Shown here piece by piece: positions 52,401 to 60,159 of a stretch of 64,000 nucleotides of DNA (position 1 is the stretch's first letter; every line of letters starts with the position of its first letter). Under the pieces are notes generated by a model, which saw only the letters and a program-made list of their open reading frames with translations, was not told the DNA's origin and made no database searches. This stretch comes from Leadbetterella sp035299025 (GTDB lineage: Bacteria; Bacteroidota; Bacteroidia; Cytophagales; Spirosomataceae), in NCBI GenBank assembly GCA_035299025.1, contig DATGXK010000019.1, positions 62,001 through 126,000 of the forward strand, read 5' to 3'. The translations under genes were made by a program, and so were the position numbers.

Positions 52401-52943
52401 ATGAGTAATAATTATACTGAAATTAGAAATTGGATATTATTTATTTTAGCAATTCCAGGAGTTTTTATAACTATAAAAACTTTTGTAGACTCCATAAATC
52501 AAAGAAAAATTGATAACACATTTAAAATATTAGAATTCTTAAGAAAGCATATCCAACAAGATCAAATTGAGACCTTTGTTAAGCTCTTTGAGGCAAATTC
52601 TGAATCTCATGGAATAAAATTCAATGAATTCAAATTAAGGGATGGAAAAATTGAAACAATTGAAACCATGTTTTCAGACGCAGGTTGTGGAAATGGGGAT
52701 ATTCATAATTTAATTGAGCTATTTAACTTATTATGCCCCACTTTAAACAAACTAGAGACCAACTTAATATGGTATGAATATGGACAAATAATGACTAAGC
52801 TTTTCGATTGGACAAACTATTTAGAGAAGGCTAATATGAGCAACACAGACACCACCTTCTTTAAGAATTTTAACATTTATATGAATAAGAATTTTCAAAA
52901 AATGCTAAATAAGCCTATGAAATTTTACACTTACTCATTTTAA
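52401..52943 (+). CDS. Hypothetical membrane-anchored protein, AT-rich orphan
   Basis: 180 residues. One hydrophobic segment near the N-terminus (WILFILAIPGVFITIKTFV) is followed by a soluble helical domain (NTFKILEFLRKHIQQDQIETF; IHNLIELFNLLCPTLNKLE; FFKNFNIYMNKNFQKML). I do not recognise it; the TM-plus-helical layout recalls DUF4760-type proteins. The first 60 bp contain 13 G/C (22%) against 26 of 60 in a purM sample at 51481-51540. It lies between the two copies of the purM 3' end, so it may be a late arrival. Confidence 0.65.
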   Translation: MSNNYTEIRNWILFILAIPGVFITIKTFVDSINQRKIDNTFKILEFLRKHIQQDQIETFVKLFEANSESHGIKFNEFKLRDGKIETIETMFSDAGCGNGDIHNLIELFNLLCPTLNKLETNLIWYEYGQIMTKLFDWTNYLEKANMSNTDTTFFKNFNIYMNKNFQKMLNKPMKFYTYSF

Positions 52944-53026
52944 ATCCTTAAAAAATTTATAAAACATACATTTAAAAAAATATTATATTTTTTGATAGTT
53001 ACTCGAACACAACTGTTTTATTAAAA

Positions 53027-53080
53027 CCTAGCAGCATGACATTAAAGAACAGTAATCAAAATCCATTCTTTATATTTACA
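53027..53080 (+). repeat. Direct repeat R2: glycoside hydrolase upstream region, copy 1
   Basis: 54 bp from CCTAGCAGCATGAC to TATATTTACA. It matches 53281-53335 at ~48 of 55 aligned positions. In both copies an ATG AAA follows exactly 20 bp after the end of the repeat. Confidence 0.85.
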
Positions 53081-53100
53081 ACAACAATCAAACTTAATTG

Positions 53101-53158
53101 ATGAAAGTTTTAAATATTGACGATTTCTAATAAGTTCGGGGCGTTTGAGTATTGATTT
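53101..53158 (+). pseudogene. Junction of two gene remnants (hydrolase start / purM end)
   Basis: An ATGAAA that stands where the glycoside hydrolase start stands relative to R2 is followed within 15 bp by the purM-tail copy R1' (53116-53158), which ends in TGA. The purM frame is interrupted by TAA just before R1', so it cannot be a working gene. It looks like what remains when the bodies of two duplicated genes are deleted. Confidence 0.5.
53116..53158 (+). repeat. Direct repeat R1': purM 3' end, copy 2
   Basis: Second copy of the purM tail (ILTISNKFGAFEY-stop). Changes relative to copy 1 are T/G, two G/A and two T/C substitutions; they give S-to-N, E-to-K and V-to-A replacements or are silent. 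Confidence 0.85.
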
Positions 53159-53222
53159 TTTTAAACAAAGTTCATACAGATTTAACAGATTTTTCAATTT
53201 TAAAACTCTGAATAATTCTAGC

Positions 53223-53262
53223 CCATCTGTGTAAATCAATAAAATCCGTGTCATCCGTATTC
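53223..53262. repeat. Dispersed-repeat fragment (ATCTGTGTAAATC ... ATCCGTGTCATCCGT)
   Basis: Reverse-complement relative of the element at 28726-28750, lying between R1' and R2'. The flanking CATACAGATTTAACAGATTTTT at 53172-53193 is a further degenerate unit. The intergenic stretch 52944-53355 otherwise holds only the R1/R2 copies and AT-rich sequence. Confidence 0.4.
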
Positions 53263-53280
53263 CATAAACACGGCACACAG

Positions 53281-53335
53281 CCTAGCAGCATGACACCAAA
53301 GAACAGTAATTAGAAATCCATTTTCTATATTTACA
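53281..53335 (+). repeat. Direct repeat R2': glycoside hydrolase upstream region, copy 2
   Basis: 55 bp, ending 20 bp before the hydrolase ATG at 53356. It contains TATATTTA, a near match to the -7 consensus, so it probably includes the working promoter. Confidence 0.8.
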
Positions 53336-53355
53336 GTTTCAACTATTCTACCTAA

Positions 53356-55863
53356 ATGAAAACCCTAAGATTAGCCTTAATCCTATTTCTATTTTCCATA
53401 AAAACCTTTGCACAAAATACCGCCAAACCTTGGGCATACTGGTGGTGGCAAGGAAGTGCCGTAAATAAGGCGGATTTAAGAGCCAATCTTCAAAAATACG
53501 CAGAAGCAGGTTTTGGAGGCTTACACATTATCCCTATCTATGGCGTAAAAGGTGAAGAACAGAATTTTATCCATTTCCTAAGCCCAAAGTGGCTTGAAAT
53601 GTTAGAATATACCGTAAAGGAGGCCCAGAATCTGAATTTAGGCATCGATATGACCTTGGGTACAGGTTGGCCTTTTGGAGGAATAGATATAAAACCCGAG
53701 CATGCAGCCAAGACTTTTGAGCTAGTTTATGAAGCCGACCAACTACCGGTTCTCAAACCAAAAATCACCAAACAACAAGTAAAAAGGGCCGCTCCGGGAG
53801 CCGAAGGCTTGGTATTGGATCACTTTGATAAAGCCAATGTAGAATATTATTTATCCAAATTCGACAGCGTTTTTGCAAATAATAATATCGGAATTCGGGC
53901 TTTCTATAATGATTCTTATGAAGTATATGGAGCAGATTGGACAGAGCATTTCTTTGAGAAATTTAAAAGCAAACGCGGCTATGAATTAGGAGAACATCTC
54001 AATATATTCGAAAACAAATCGACATTTACAGAAGAAGAAAAACAAATATACTCTGACTATCAATTGACCATTTCAGAGTTGCTTTTAGAAGAATTTACCC
54101 AGCCTTATGCGACTTTTGCAAAAAAATATGGCAAGCTTAGTCGAAACGAATCGCATGGCTCTCCAGGCAATGTTTTGGATTTATACGCTGCCAATTCAAT
54201 TCCTGAAACCGAATTTTTTGGTTCAAAACCATTTGATATTCCGCTTTACAGACAAGACCCCGAATACAGCGAAAAGCAATTTGGCAAGCCAAATAAAATG
54301 GTTCTCAAATTGGCTTCTTCGCCTGCAAATGTTTTTGGCAAAAAACTGGTGAGTTCAGAAACCGCCACTTGGCTTGGGAATCATTTCAAAGTGAGTTTAT
54401 CGCAAGTTAAACCTATTATTGATGAGTCATTTCTGGGTGGGGTAAATCATGTTTTCTATCATGGAGCCAACTACACACCGGTGGATGCACCATGGCCAGG
54501 TTGGATGTTTTACGCTTCAACCAACTTCAATTTTAACTCGCATTTTTGGAACGAACTCCCGCTGCTCAACAATTACATAGAAAACTGCCAGAACTTACTC
54601 CAAAAAAGCACGACTGACAATGAAGTTTTGGTATACTTCCCGATTCAAGACCTATGGCATAAACCAAAGAAGGGCGTTTATATGATGGACGTCCACAACA
54701 TCGAAAAGAATGGCATTTTCAATGATAAATATCGTCAACTTTTGAAAGATTTGGAGGCAGCAGGCTACAGTTTTGATTTTGTATCAGATTTACAAATAAC
54801 CCAAATGGCGGAACAGAAATTAAGAAAGTCAAATTACAAAACGATCGTAATTCCAGAGGTGGAATACATGCCACTTCAGACATTGCAGGCCATTAAAAAG
54901 TTGAACTCGGCTGAAATAAAACCCATTTTCGAACAAGCTCTACCACAGAAAACAACTGGATATTTGGACTTCGAGAAAAATCAGAAAACTTTCGAGAAGG
55001 AGTTATTCAGCCTTAAAAATACAGTAAGCACATCGGTTATTTCAAAACTAAAAACACAGACAGTAAAGAGAGAGGTCATTCAAGACAAAGGATTGGATTA
55101 CTTAAGAAAAAACTACGAAGACGGCCTTTTATATTTCATTACTAATCAACATCAGTTATTTGAAAAAGGTGAATTGACTTTTGAAAACAAATACAAATAC
55201 AACTATTTATATGATCCCAAAACAGATACTTGGTTCGAGATTAAATCAGCAAAATCAGGAATCTCAAAAAAAGTAAACTTAGAATTAAAATCGGGAGAAA
55301 GCATATTTCTATTTTTCTCAAATATCAAAAAAGACAATATCCAACCTTATTATATCAAAAGCCTTCCGAATAATTTGGATTTGAGTACCAACTGGAACTT
55401 GGTTTTTACCGAAGGAAAACCCAAAATACCTAATCCTCAAACTTTCAATACACTCAAATCTTGGACTTTAGCAGACTCTGCTGCAAGTTTTTACAATGGT
55501 TATGGAGAATATAACAAAACGTTTATTCTGCCTGAAAATGCTGTAGGCAAACAAGCTGAAATCCAATTGGGCGATGTGCGTGAAACCGCCGAAGTATGGA
55601 TTAACGATATAAATATAGGTACGACTTGGAGCTTGCCTTATCATTTAGAAATACCAGAAGGTTTACTAAAAACCCAAAATGAAATAAAAATTAAGGTCAG
55701 AAACTTATCTGCCAATGAGATAAAATACATGGATATCAACAAAGTGAATTGGAAGAAATTCTATGATATCAATATTGTGGATATTCAGTATAAACCATTC
55801 GATGCATCCAAATGGAAACCAGTGGATTCAGGACTCCTTGGACCAATTACAATTAAATATTAG
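53356..55863 (+). CDS. Glycoside hydrolase, GH106-like (alpha-L-rhamnosidase type)
   Basis: 835 residues with a signal peptide (LALILFLFSIKTFAQ). The catalytic barrel begins KPWAYWWWQGSAVNKADLRANLQKYAEAGFGGLHIIPIYG and continues IDMTLGTGWPFGG and NESHGSPGNVLDLYA, which are GH106-like. The C-terminal ~120 residues form a galactose-binding-like sandwich (AEVWINDINIGTTWSLPYHLEIP). It is shorter than many GH106 enzymes. Substrate is probably a rhamnose-containing glycan, but only the family is supported. No SusCD pair is adjacent. Confidence 0.8.
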   Translation: MKTLRLALILFLFSIKTFAQNTAKPWAYWWWQGSAVNKADLRANLQKYAEAGFGGLHIIPIYGVKGEEQNFIHFLSPKWLEMLEYTVKEAQNLNLGIDMTLGTGWPFGGIDIKPEHAAKTFELVYEADQLPVLKPKITKQQVKRAAPGAEGLVLDHFDKANVEYYLSKFDSVFANNNIGIRAFYNDSYEVYGADWTEHFFEKFKSKRGYELGEHLNIFENKSTFTEEEKQIYSDYQLTISELLLEEFTQPYATFAKKYGKLSRNESHGSPGNVLDLYAANSIPETEFFGSKPFDIPLYRQDPEYSEKQFGKPNKMVLKLASSPANVFGKKLVSSETATWLGNHFKVSLSQVKPIIDESFLGGVNHVFYHGANYTPVDAPWPGWMFYASTNFNFNSHFWNELPLLNNYIENCQNLLQKSTTDNEVLVYFPIQDLWHKPKKGVYMMDVHNIEKNGIFNDKYRQLLKDLEAAGYSFDFVSDLQITQMAEQKLRKSNYKTIVIPEVEYMPLQTLQAIKKLNSAEIKPIFEQALPQKTTGYLDFEKNQKTFEKELFSLKNTVSTSVISKLKTQTVKREVIQDKGLDYLRKNYEDGLLYFITNQHQLFEKGELTFENKYKYNYLYDPKTDTWFEIKSAKSGISKKVNLELKSGESIFLFFSNIKKDNIQPYYIKSLPNNLDLSTNWNLVFTEGKPKIPNPQTFNTLKSWTLADSAASFYNGYGEYNKTFILPENAVGKQAEIQLGDVRETAEVWINDINIGTTWSLPYHLEIPEGLLKTQNEIKIKVRNLSANEIKYMDINKVNWKKFYDINIVDIQYKPFDASKWKPVDSGLLGPITIKY

Positions 55864-55870
55864 ACATAAA

Positions 55871-55896
55871 AAAAAGAGTCGCAAGCGACTCTTTTT
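55871..55896. terminator. Bidirectional terminator
   Basis: Stem AAAAAGAGTCGC / GCGACTCTTTTT (outer A/T arms give T runs on both strands) between the convergent glycoside hydrolase and response regulator genes. Confidence 0.88.
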
Positions 55897-55916
55897 GATA
55901 ATTTCAAAGTACGTTT

Positions 55917-57080
55917 TTACAAACCTAAACCTGCATAAAGTTTTACTTCGTCCACACTAATAATAGCATCACACATTATTACCAAACGCTCAACTACGTT
56001 GCGTAACTCTCTAACGTTACCCGTCCAAGGCAAGTTTTTCATGTACTCCATCGCTTCTGGTGAAAACGTCTTTGGCTGATCACCGTATTCTTCGGCAACA
56101 TCGTTCAAAAACTTATCCGCCAACAAAGGAATGTCGTCTCTACGCTCTGCCAATGGCGGTACGTAAATTGGAATTACGTTCAACCTATGGTAAAGGTCTT
56201 CACGGAAGTTGCCTTCTGCTATTTCCTTTTTAAGGTCTTTGTTGGTTGCAGCTATAATCCTTACGTTTATCTTTATTTCCTTTTCGCCACCTACACGCGT
56301 AATTTTGTGTTCTTGCAAAGCACGCAAAACTTTGGCTTGAGCCGATAGACTCATATCACCAATTTCGTCCAAAAACAGAGTGCCGTTATCAGCTTGTTCA
56401 AACTTACCGATTCTTTGCTTTATGGCCGATGTGAAAGCTCCTTTTTCATGCCCAAAAAGTTCACTTTCGATCAATTCAGACGGAATAGCCGCACAGTTTA
56501 CCTCTACCAAAGGTTTTTTAAGTCTATTACTTTTTTCGTGTATTTGCTTGGCCACCATCTCTTTACCTGACCCGTTGGGCCCTGTCACCAAAATCCTAGC
56601 TTCTGTAGGAGCCACACGGTCTATAGTTTCTTTTACTTTGCTTATCAACGGAGACTCACCAACAATTTCATTGAGTTTGTAAACACGTTTTTTGAGGGTT
56701 TTAATAACCTCTACGTCATTACTTTTCTCGATTGCATTACGCACAGTTACCAAGAGTCTGTTCAAATCAGGTGGCTTGGTAATGAAATCGAAGGCTCCTC
56801 TTTTTGTAGCTTCAACGGCGTTTTCGACATTACCAAATGCCGAAACCATCACAAACTGAGTTATTACGCCTTCCTCTTTTGCCTTTAGAAGTACGTCCAA
56901 ACCATCCATTTTAGGCATTTTGATGTCACAGAGAGCAACGTCGTACAAGCTAGCCAAAACCATGTCTAAGCCTTCCTGTCCGTCTTTGGCTTCGTCTACA
57001 TCATAGCCTTCGTATTCGAGTATGTCTCTCAAGGCATCTCGGATAGTTTTTTCGTCATCAATTACTAAAATTTTGGCCAT
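55917..57080 (-). CDS. NtrC-type sigma-54 response regulator lacking a DNA-binding domain
   Basis: 387 residues. Receiver domain with phospho-acceptor Asp52 (LCDIKMPKMDG); AAA+ domain with Walker A GPNGSGKE at 167-174, LFLDEIGDMS Walker B, and the sigma-54 contact loop GAFTSA at 214-219 (canonical GAFTGA). The reading frame stops at YAGLGL right after the AAA+ lid, with a terminator 20 bp on, so there is no Fis-type helix-turn-helix. Such shortened forms exist in Bacteroidota. No histidine kinase is adjacent. Monocistronic. Confidence 0.92.
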   Translation of the reverse strand: MAKILVIDDEKTIRDALRDILEYEGYDVDEAKDGQEGLDMVLASLYDVALCDIKMPKMDGLDVLLKAKEEGVITQFVMVSAFGNVENAVEATKRGAFDFITKPPDLNRLLVTVRNAIEKSNDVEVIKTLKKRVYKLNEIVGESPLISKVKETIDRVAPTEARILVTGPNGSGKEMVAKQIHEKSNRLKKPLVEVNCAAIPSELIESELFGHEKGAFTSAIKQRIGKFEQADNGTLFLDEIGDMSLSAQAKVLRALQEHKITRVGGEKEIKINVRIIAATNKDLKKEIAEGNFREDLYHRLNVIPIYVPPLAERRDDIPLLADKFLNDVAEEYGDQPKTFSPEAMEYMKNLPWTGNVRELRNVVERLVIMCDAIISVDEVKLYAGLGL

Positions 57081-57257
57081 GGGATAAGAATAAATTCTTT
57101 TTTTGGGTTTATCTAAATATTTCGCAATTTACCCAAAACTTTGTAAAAATCGACCTTAAAACCCATAAATTGTTGGTTAAACAAAAAAACTAACTCAGAC
57201 CGCAAATCTAAAAACATTGTTGACCATCTTTGGTTTTTCTAAAAAGTAGATTCATTA

Positions 57258-58727
57258 ATGAAAAAAATAGCGGTAATAGGTAGTGGCCCTGGTGGTTTGG
57301 CAGTGGCTATCCGATTGGCAGTACTCAAATATCAGGTAGAGGTATATGAATCTAATCCATTTCCTGGAGGAAAAATAAGTGAATTCCATTCTGAAGGATT
57401 TAGGTTTGATGGTGGCCCTTCGCTCTTTACTTTACCCGGACTAATCGATGAGTTATTTCAACTTGCCGGTAAAAATCCCAAAAACTATTTCAAATATAGA
57501 AAACTCGACGAAGTCTGCAGGTATTTCTGGGAAGATGGTACTCGTCTAAACGTACCAGCCGACAATAAACTCTTTGATAAAATTGTTTCCGAAGTTTTAG
57601 ACGAAAAACCAGGACAGACACTTAGCTATTTGCAAGATAGCTCGTTTAAATATGAAGTTTTGAGTGGCCTTTTTATACATAAAAGCTTACACAAAATATC
57701 GACTTGGTTAAGCAAAGACGCCATAAAAGGGTACCTAAACATCTTTAAAATGGGAATTTTCGGCACTTTTCACGATTTCAACTCCAAAACTTTTCAAAAT
57801 ACCAAAACAGTTCAGCTTTTCGATAGATATGCTACCTATAATGGCTCCAGCCCTTACCAAACTCCAGCTACCATGAGTATCATACCGCATTTGGAGTACA
57901 ATATCGGAGCTTATTTACCTGAAAAAGGAATGTATCATATAGCCGATGCACTTTACAATCTGGCCAAAGAGTTGGGTGTAAAGTTCCATTTCAATACCCG
58001 AGTAGAGGAAATAATGGTCGAAAATAGACTTGCTCAGGCAATCAGAACCGGGTCTGGCATTTTTAATTTTGATGCAGTGGTGAGCAATATGGACGTAACC
58101 CCCACCTACCGTAAGCTATTGCCTGGCGTAAAAGCACCGGACCAAATTCTTAATCAAGAGAAAAGTGGATCAGGATTGATATTCTACTGGGGTATTAAGA
58201 AAGAATTCAGAGAGTTGGGTTTACACAACATCCTCTTCAGCGACGACTATAAGACCGAATTTGAAAATCAATTTAACAAAAAAGACATTTATGACGACCC
58301 CACAATTTATATCAATATTACGAGCAAAATTATTCCTACAGATGCTCCTGAAGGCTGCGAAAACTGGTTTGTTTTAATAAATTCACCCTCCAACAGTGGT
58401 CAAGACTGGGATTTAATCACAAAAATGACTCGAACTGCGATTTTTAAAAAAATAAATAGAATACTAAAAACCGATATAGAACAGTACATCCTAACCGAAA
58501 AAGTACTGGATCCAATAAAAATCGAAATGAATACCTCTAGTAGCCAAGGAGCATTGTATGGCAACAGCAGCAATAATAAATTTGCTGCTTTCTTGCGTCA
58601 TCCAAATTTTTCTAGCCAAATAAAGAATCTCTATTTCGTAGGAGGAAGCGTACACCCTGGCGGTGGAATTCCGCTCGCAATCTCGTCAGCAAAAATCACA
58701 TCTGAAATTTTGGCACGGATATTGTGA
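57258..58727 (+). CDS. Carotenoid/phytoene desaturase family FAD enzyme (CrtI/CrtD-type)
   Basis: 489 residues. The N-terminal dinucleotide loop VIGSGPGGLAVAIRLA and YESNPFPGGKISEFHSEGFRFDGGPSLFTLP are characteristic of CrtI-like desaturases, and the C-terminus has LYFVGGSVHPGGGIPLAISSAKITSE, the family's last motif. It likely introduces double bonds into a carotenoid; whether it works on phytoene (CrtI) or a hydroxylated intermediate (CrtD) cannot be told. No crtB or other pigment genes are in the window. Confidence 0.9.
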   Translation: MKKIAVIGSGPGGLAVAIRLAVLKYQVEVYESNPFPGGKISEFHSEGFRFDGGPSLFTLPGLIDELFQLAGKNPKNYFKYRKLDEVCRYFWEDGTRLNVPADNKLFDKIVSEVLDEKPGQTLSYLQDSSFKYEVLSGLFIHKSLHKISTWLSKDAIKGYLNIFKMGIFGTFHDFNSKTFQNTKTVQLFDRYATYNGSSPYQTPATMSIIPHLEYNIGAYLPEKGMYHIADALYNLAKELGVKFHFNTRVEEIMVENRLAQAIRTGSGIFNFDAVVSNMDVTPTYRKLLPGVKAPDQILNQEKSGSGLIFYWGIKKEFRELGLHNILFSDDYKTEFENQFNKKDIYDDPTIYINITSKIIPTDAPEGCENWFVLINSPSNSGQDWDLITKMTRTAIFKKINRILKTDIEQYILTEKVLDPIKIEMNTSSSQGALYGNSSNNKFAAFLRHPNFSSQIKNLYFVGGSVHPGGGIPLAISSAKITSEILARIL

Positions 58728-58972
58728 TACCCTATTTGTAGCCGCAAAATAAGAAAAATTTTAATTTTCGAAATTGCAGAAACAAAACAAAAGCTTTCTT
58801 TAAAAATTTATTTAAGAATATTGTAAAATATTTAAAACATCGTAAGTTCCTAATAAACAAGCCTATAAGAATATAAAATCCTTATAAATATTATTCTTTT
58901 CCAAAAAAATTACCGAACGGTATAGTTTTTGTCTACACTTAATCACAGTTGTTAAGTGAATCTATAAAATTA

Positions 58973-58980
58973 TACATTTG
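58973..58980 (+). promoter_or_regulatory. -7-like element (TACATTTG) overlapping the lipoprotein start codon
   Basis: Exact TAnnTTTG match whose last three bases are the TTG start at 58978. A TTG at 58949-58951 could be the -33 box with a 21-bp spacer. If used, transcription would start after the start codon, so the match may be chance. Confidence 0.25.
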
Positions 58981-59778
58981 AAAAAGAATACATTACTATT
59001 TATTGGGATTTTATTTCTTTCTTCATTGATTATTTCTTGCAAGAAGAAGAAAAATGACCCAGCTAGTCAATACGTCAAATGTCCACTTTTGTCGGTTGAC
59101 GGCCCCACGGGCAATATCCGAAATTATGAATGGGTTGGGAGTAAACTCATCAGAGTTTTCAGTAGAGATTCTATTCCTACTGTAGTCATATTCAGATACA
59201 ATAATAAAAACCTTGCGGAATCGATGGAAATCACCACCGAATCCTCAGGTGAGAAATACCTCGTAAAATTTGTATACGGTGCCGACAACATCATTACTAA
59301 AAGTAATGTCTCCATCAACGGCATTCAATTCATGACCAATGATTTCGTATACAACGAAAATAGCCAACTATCGAGTATTAAGACTACAGTTGAACTTTTT
59401 GGAAGAAAAGTATCAGGAAAAACACGTCTGGAATACAACAAAAACAATGTTTCAAAAGTCTATTCATCCATAAACGATGAACTAGAAACCCTCGCCTTCA
59501 GTGGAGAAAAATACGACGACAAAAAACAGTTTTTCCCTGAAGTATACAAAACAGCCGCTCTTGGTTTTGTCGGTATCGCCAATAACTTCTTCTCTTACTT
59601 TGGCGAAAACAATATGCTTTCAGGTAAAGTGTATAATGAAAAAGGCAAATTAGACCAAGAAACCCAAATTGATTATTTATATAATAATAGCGGATTACCA
59701 ATTCAATCCGAAACCGTCTCTTCAAGAGGTGGTAAAAAAAGTGTCGAAGTGTGTAGCTACAGTTTCGACTGCAAATGA
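58978..59778 (+). CDS. Hypothetical lipoprotein
   Basis: 266 residues from TTG 58978, the only start that keeps the signal peptide whole (MKKNTLLFIGILFLSSLIISC, lipobox LIISC with Cys21). A KKKKND linker follows. The mature part is a beta-rich chain with repeating short strands (IFRYNNKNLAESMEIT; FVYNENSQLSSIKT; RLEYNKNNVSKVYSS), similar in style to RHS/YD-like sheets seen in Bacteroidota lipoproteins. No family name assigned. Followed by a terminator. Confidence 0.65.
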   Translation: MKKNTLLFIGILFLSSLIISCKKKKNDPASQYVKCPLLSVDGPTGNIRNYEWVGSKLIRVFSRDSIPTVVIFRYNNKNLAESMEITTESSGEKYLVKFVYGADNIITKSNVSINGIQFMTNDFVYNENSQLSSIKTTVELFGRKVSGKTRLEYNKNNVSKVYSSINDELETLAFSGEKYDDKKQFFPEVYKTAALGFVGIANNFFSYFGENNMLSGKVYNEKGKLDQETQIDYLYNNSGLPIQSETVSSRGGKKSVEVCSYSFDCK

Positions 59779-59822
59779 GTTGGCTTAAGTGCAATAAAAC
59801 TAATAATCCTAGTGATCAAAAG

Positions 59823-59854
59823 AAATCTCCAATATTTGGGGATTTTCTTTTTTT
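59823..59854 (+). terminator. Terminator of the lipoprotein gene
   Basis: 9-bp stem AAATCTCCA / TGGGGATTT (one U-G pair) with a 5-nt loop, followed by TCTTTTTTT. The remainder of the 381-bp gap (59779-60159) shows no further gene and no exact TAnnTTTG element. Confidence 0.8.
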
Positions 59855-60159
59855 GTACCTTTCTGGAATTGAAATTCAAAAAAAAGTAATAATTCTCTAA
59901 TATTTCCATTCTTCTTTTCGTACTGAATAGGCATGGTTTTTGTAAATTTAAACTAAACTTCAGTATTATGTCTGGTGGGATATAAAACCGTTTTGGCATG
60001 CTGAGGTTCTTGAATTTCTTTAGAATATAGCTGAAATAAAACAGGTTTTTTAAATAAATATTGGTTCATTCTAACAGGAAAACATCATTCCTGGATTTAG
60101 ATTTAGAATCAACGGGCTGGTTCAGGGACAATTGTAAATCGACATTAAAAAATATCAAA

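Noticed and set aside
52324..53158. A classical integrative element with att sites at the purM end
   Set aside because: R1/R1' could be read as attL/attR, but there is no integrase or transposase and R2/R2' requires a second duplicated block, which a simple site-specific insertion does not explain.
53027..53335. CRISPR-like repeats
   Set aside because: Only two copies of each repeat, of different kinds, with unequal spacing; they resemble neighbouring gene ends and not a CRISPR array, and no cas gene is present.
58728..58977. Regulatory RNA or riboswitch before the lipoprotein gene
   Set aside because: The stretch is simply AT-rich with no stable paired structure that I can see.
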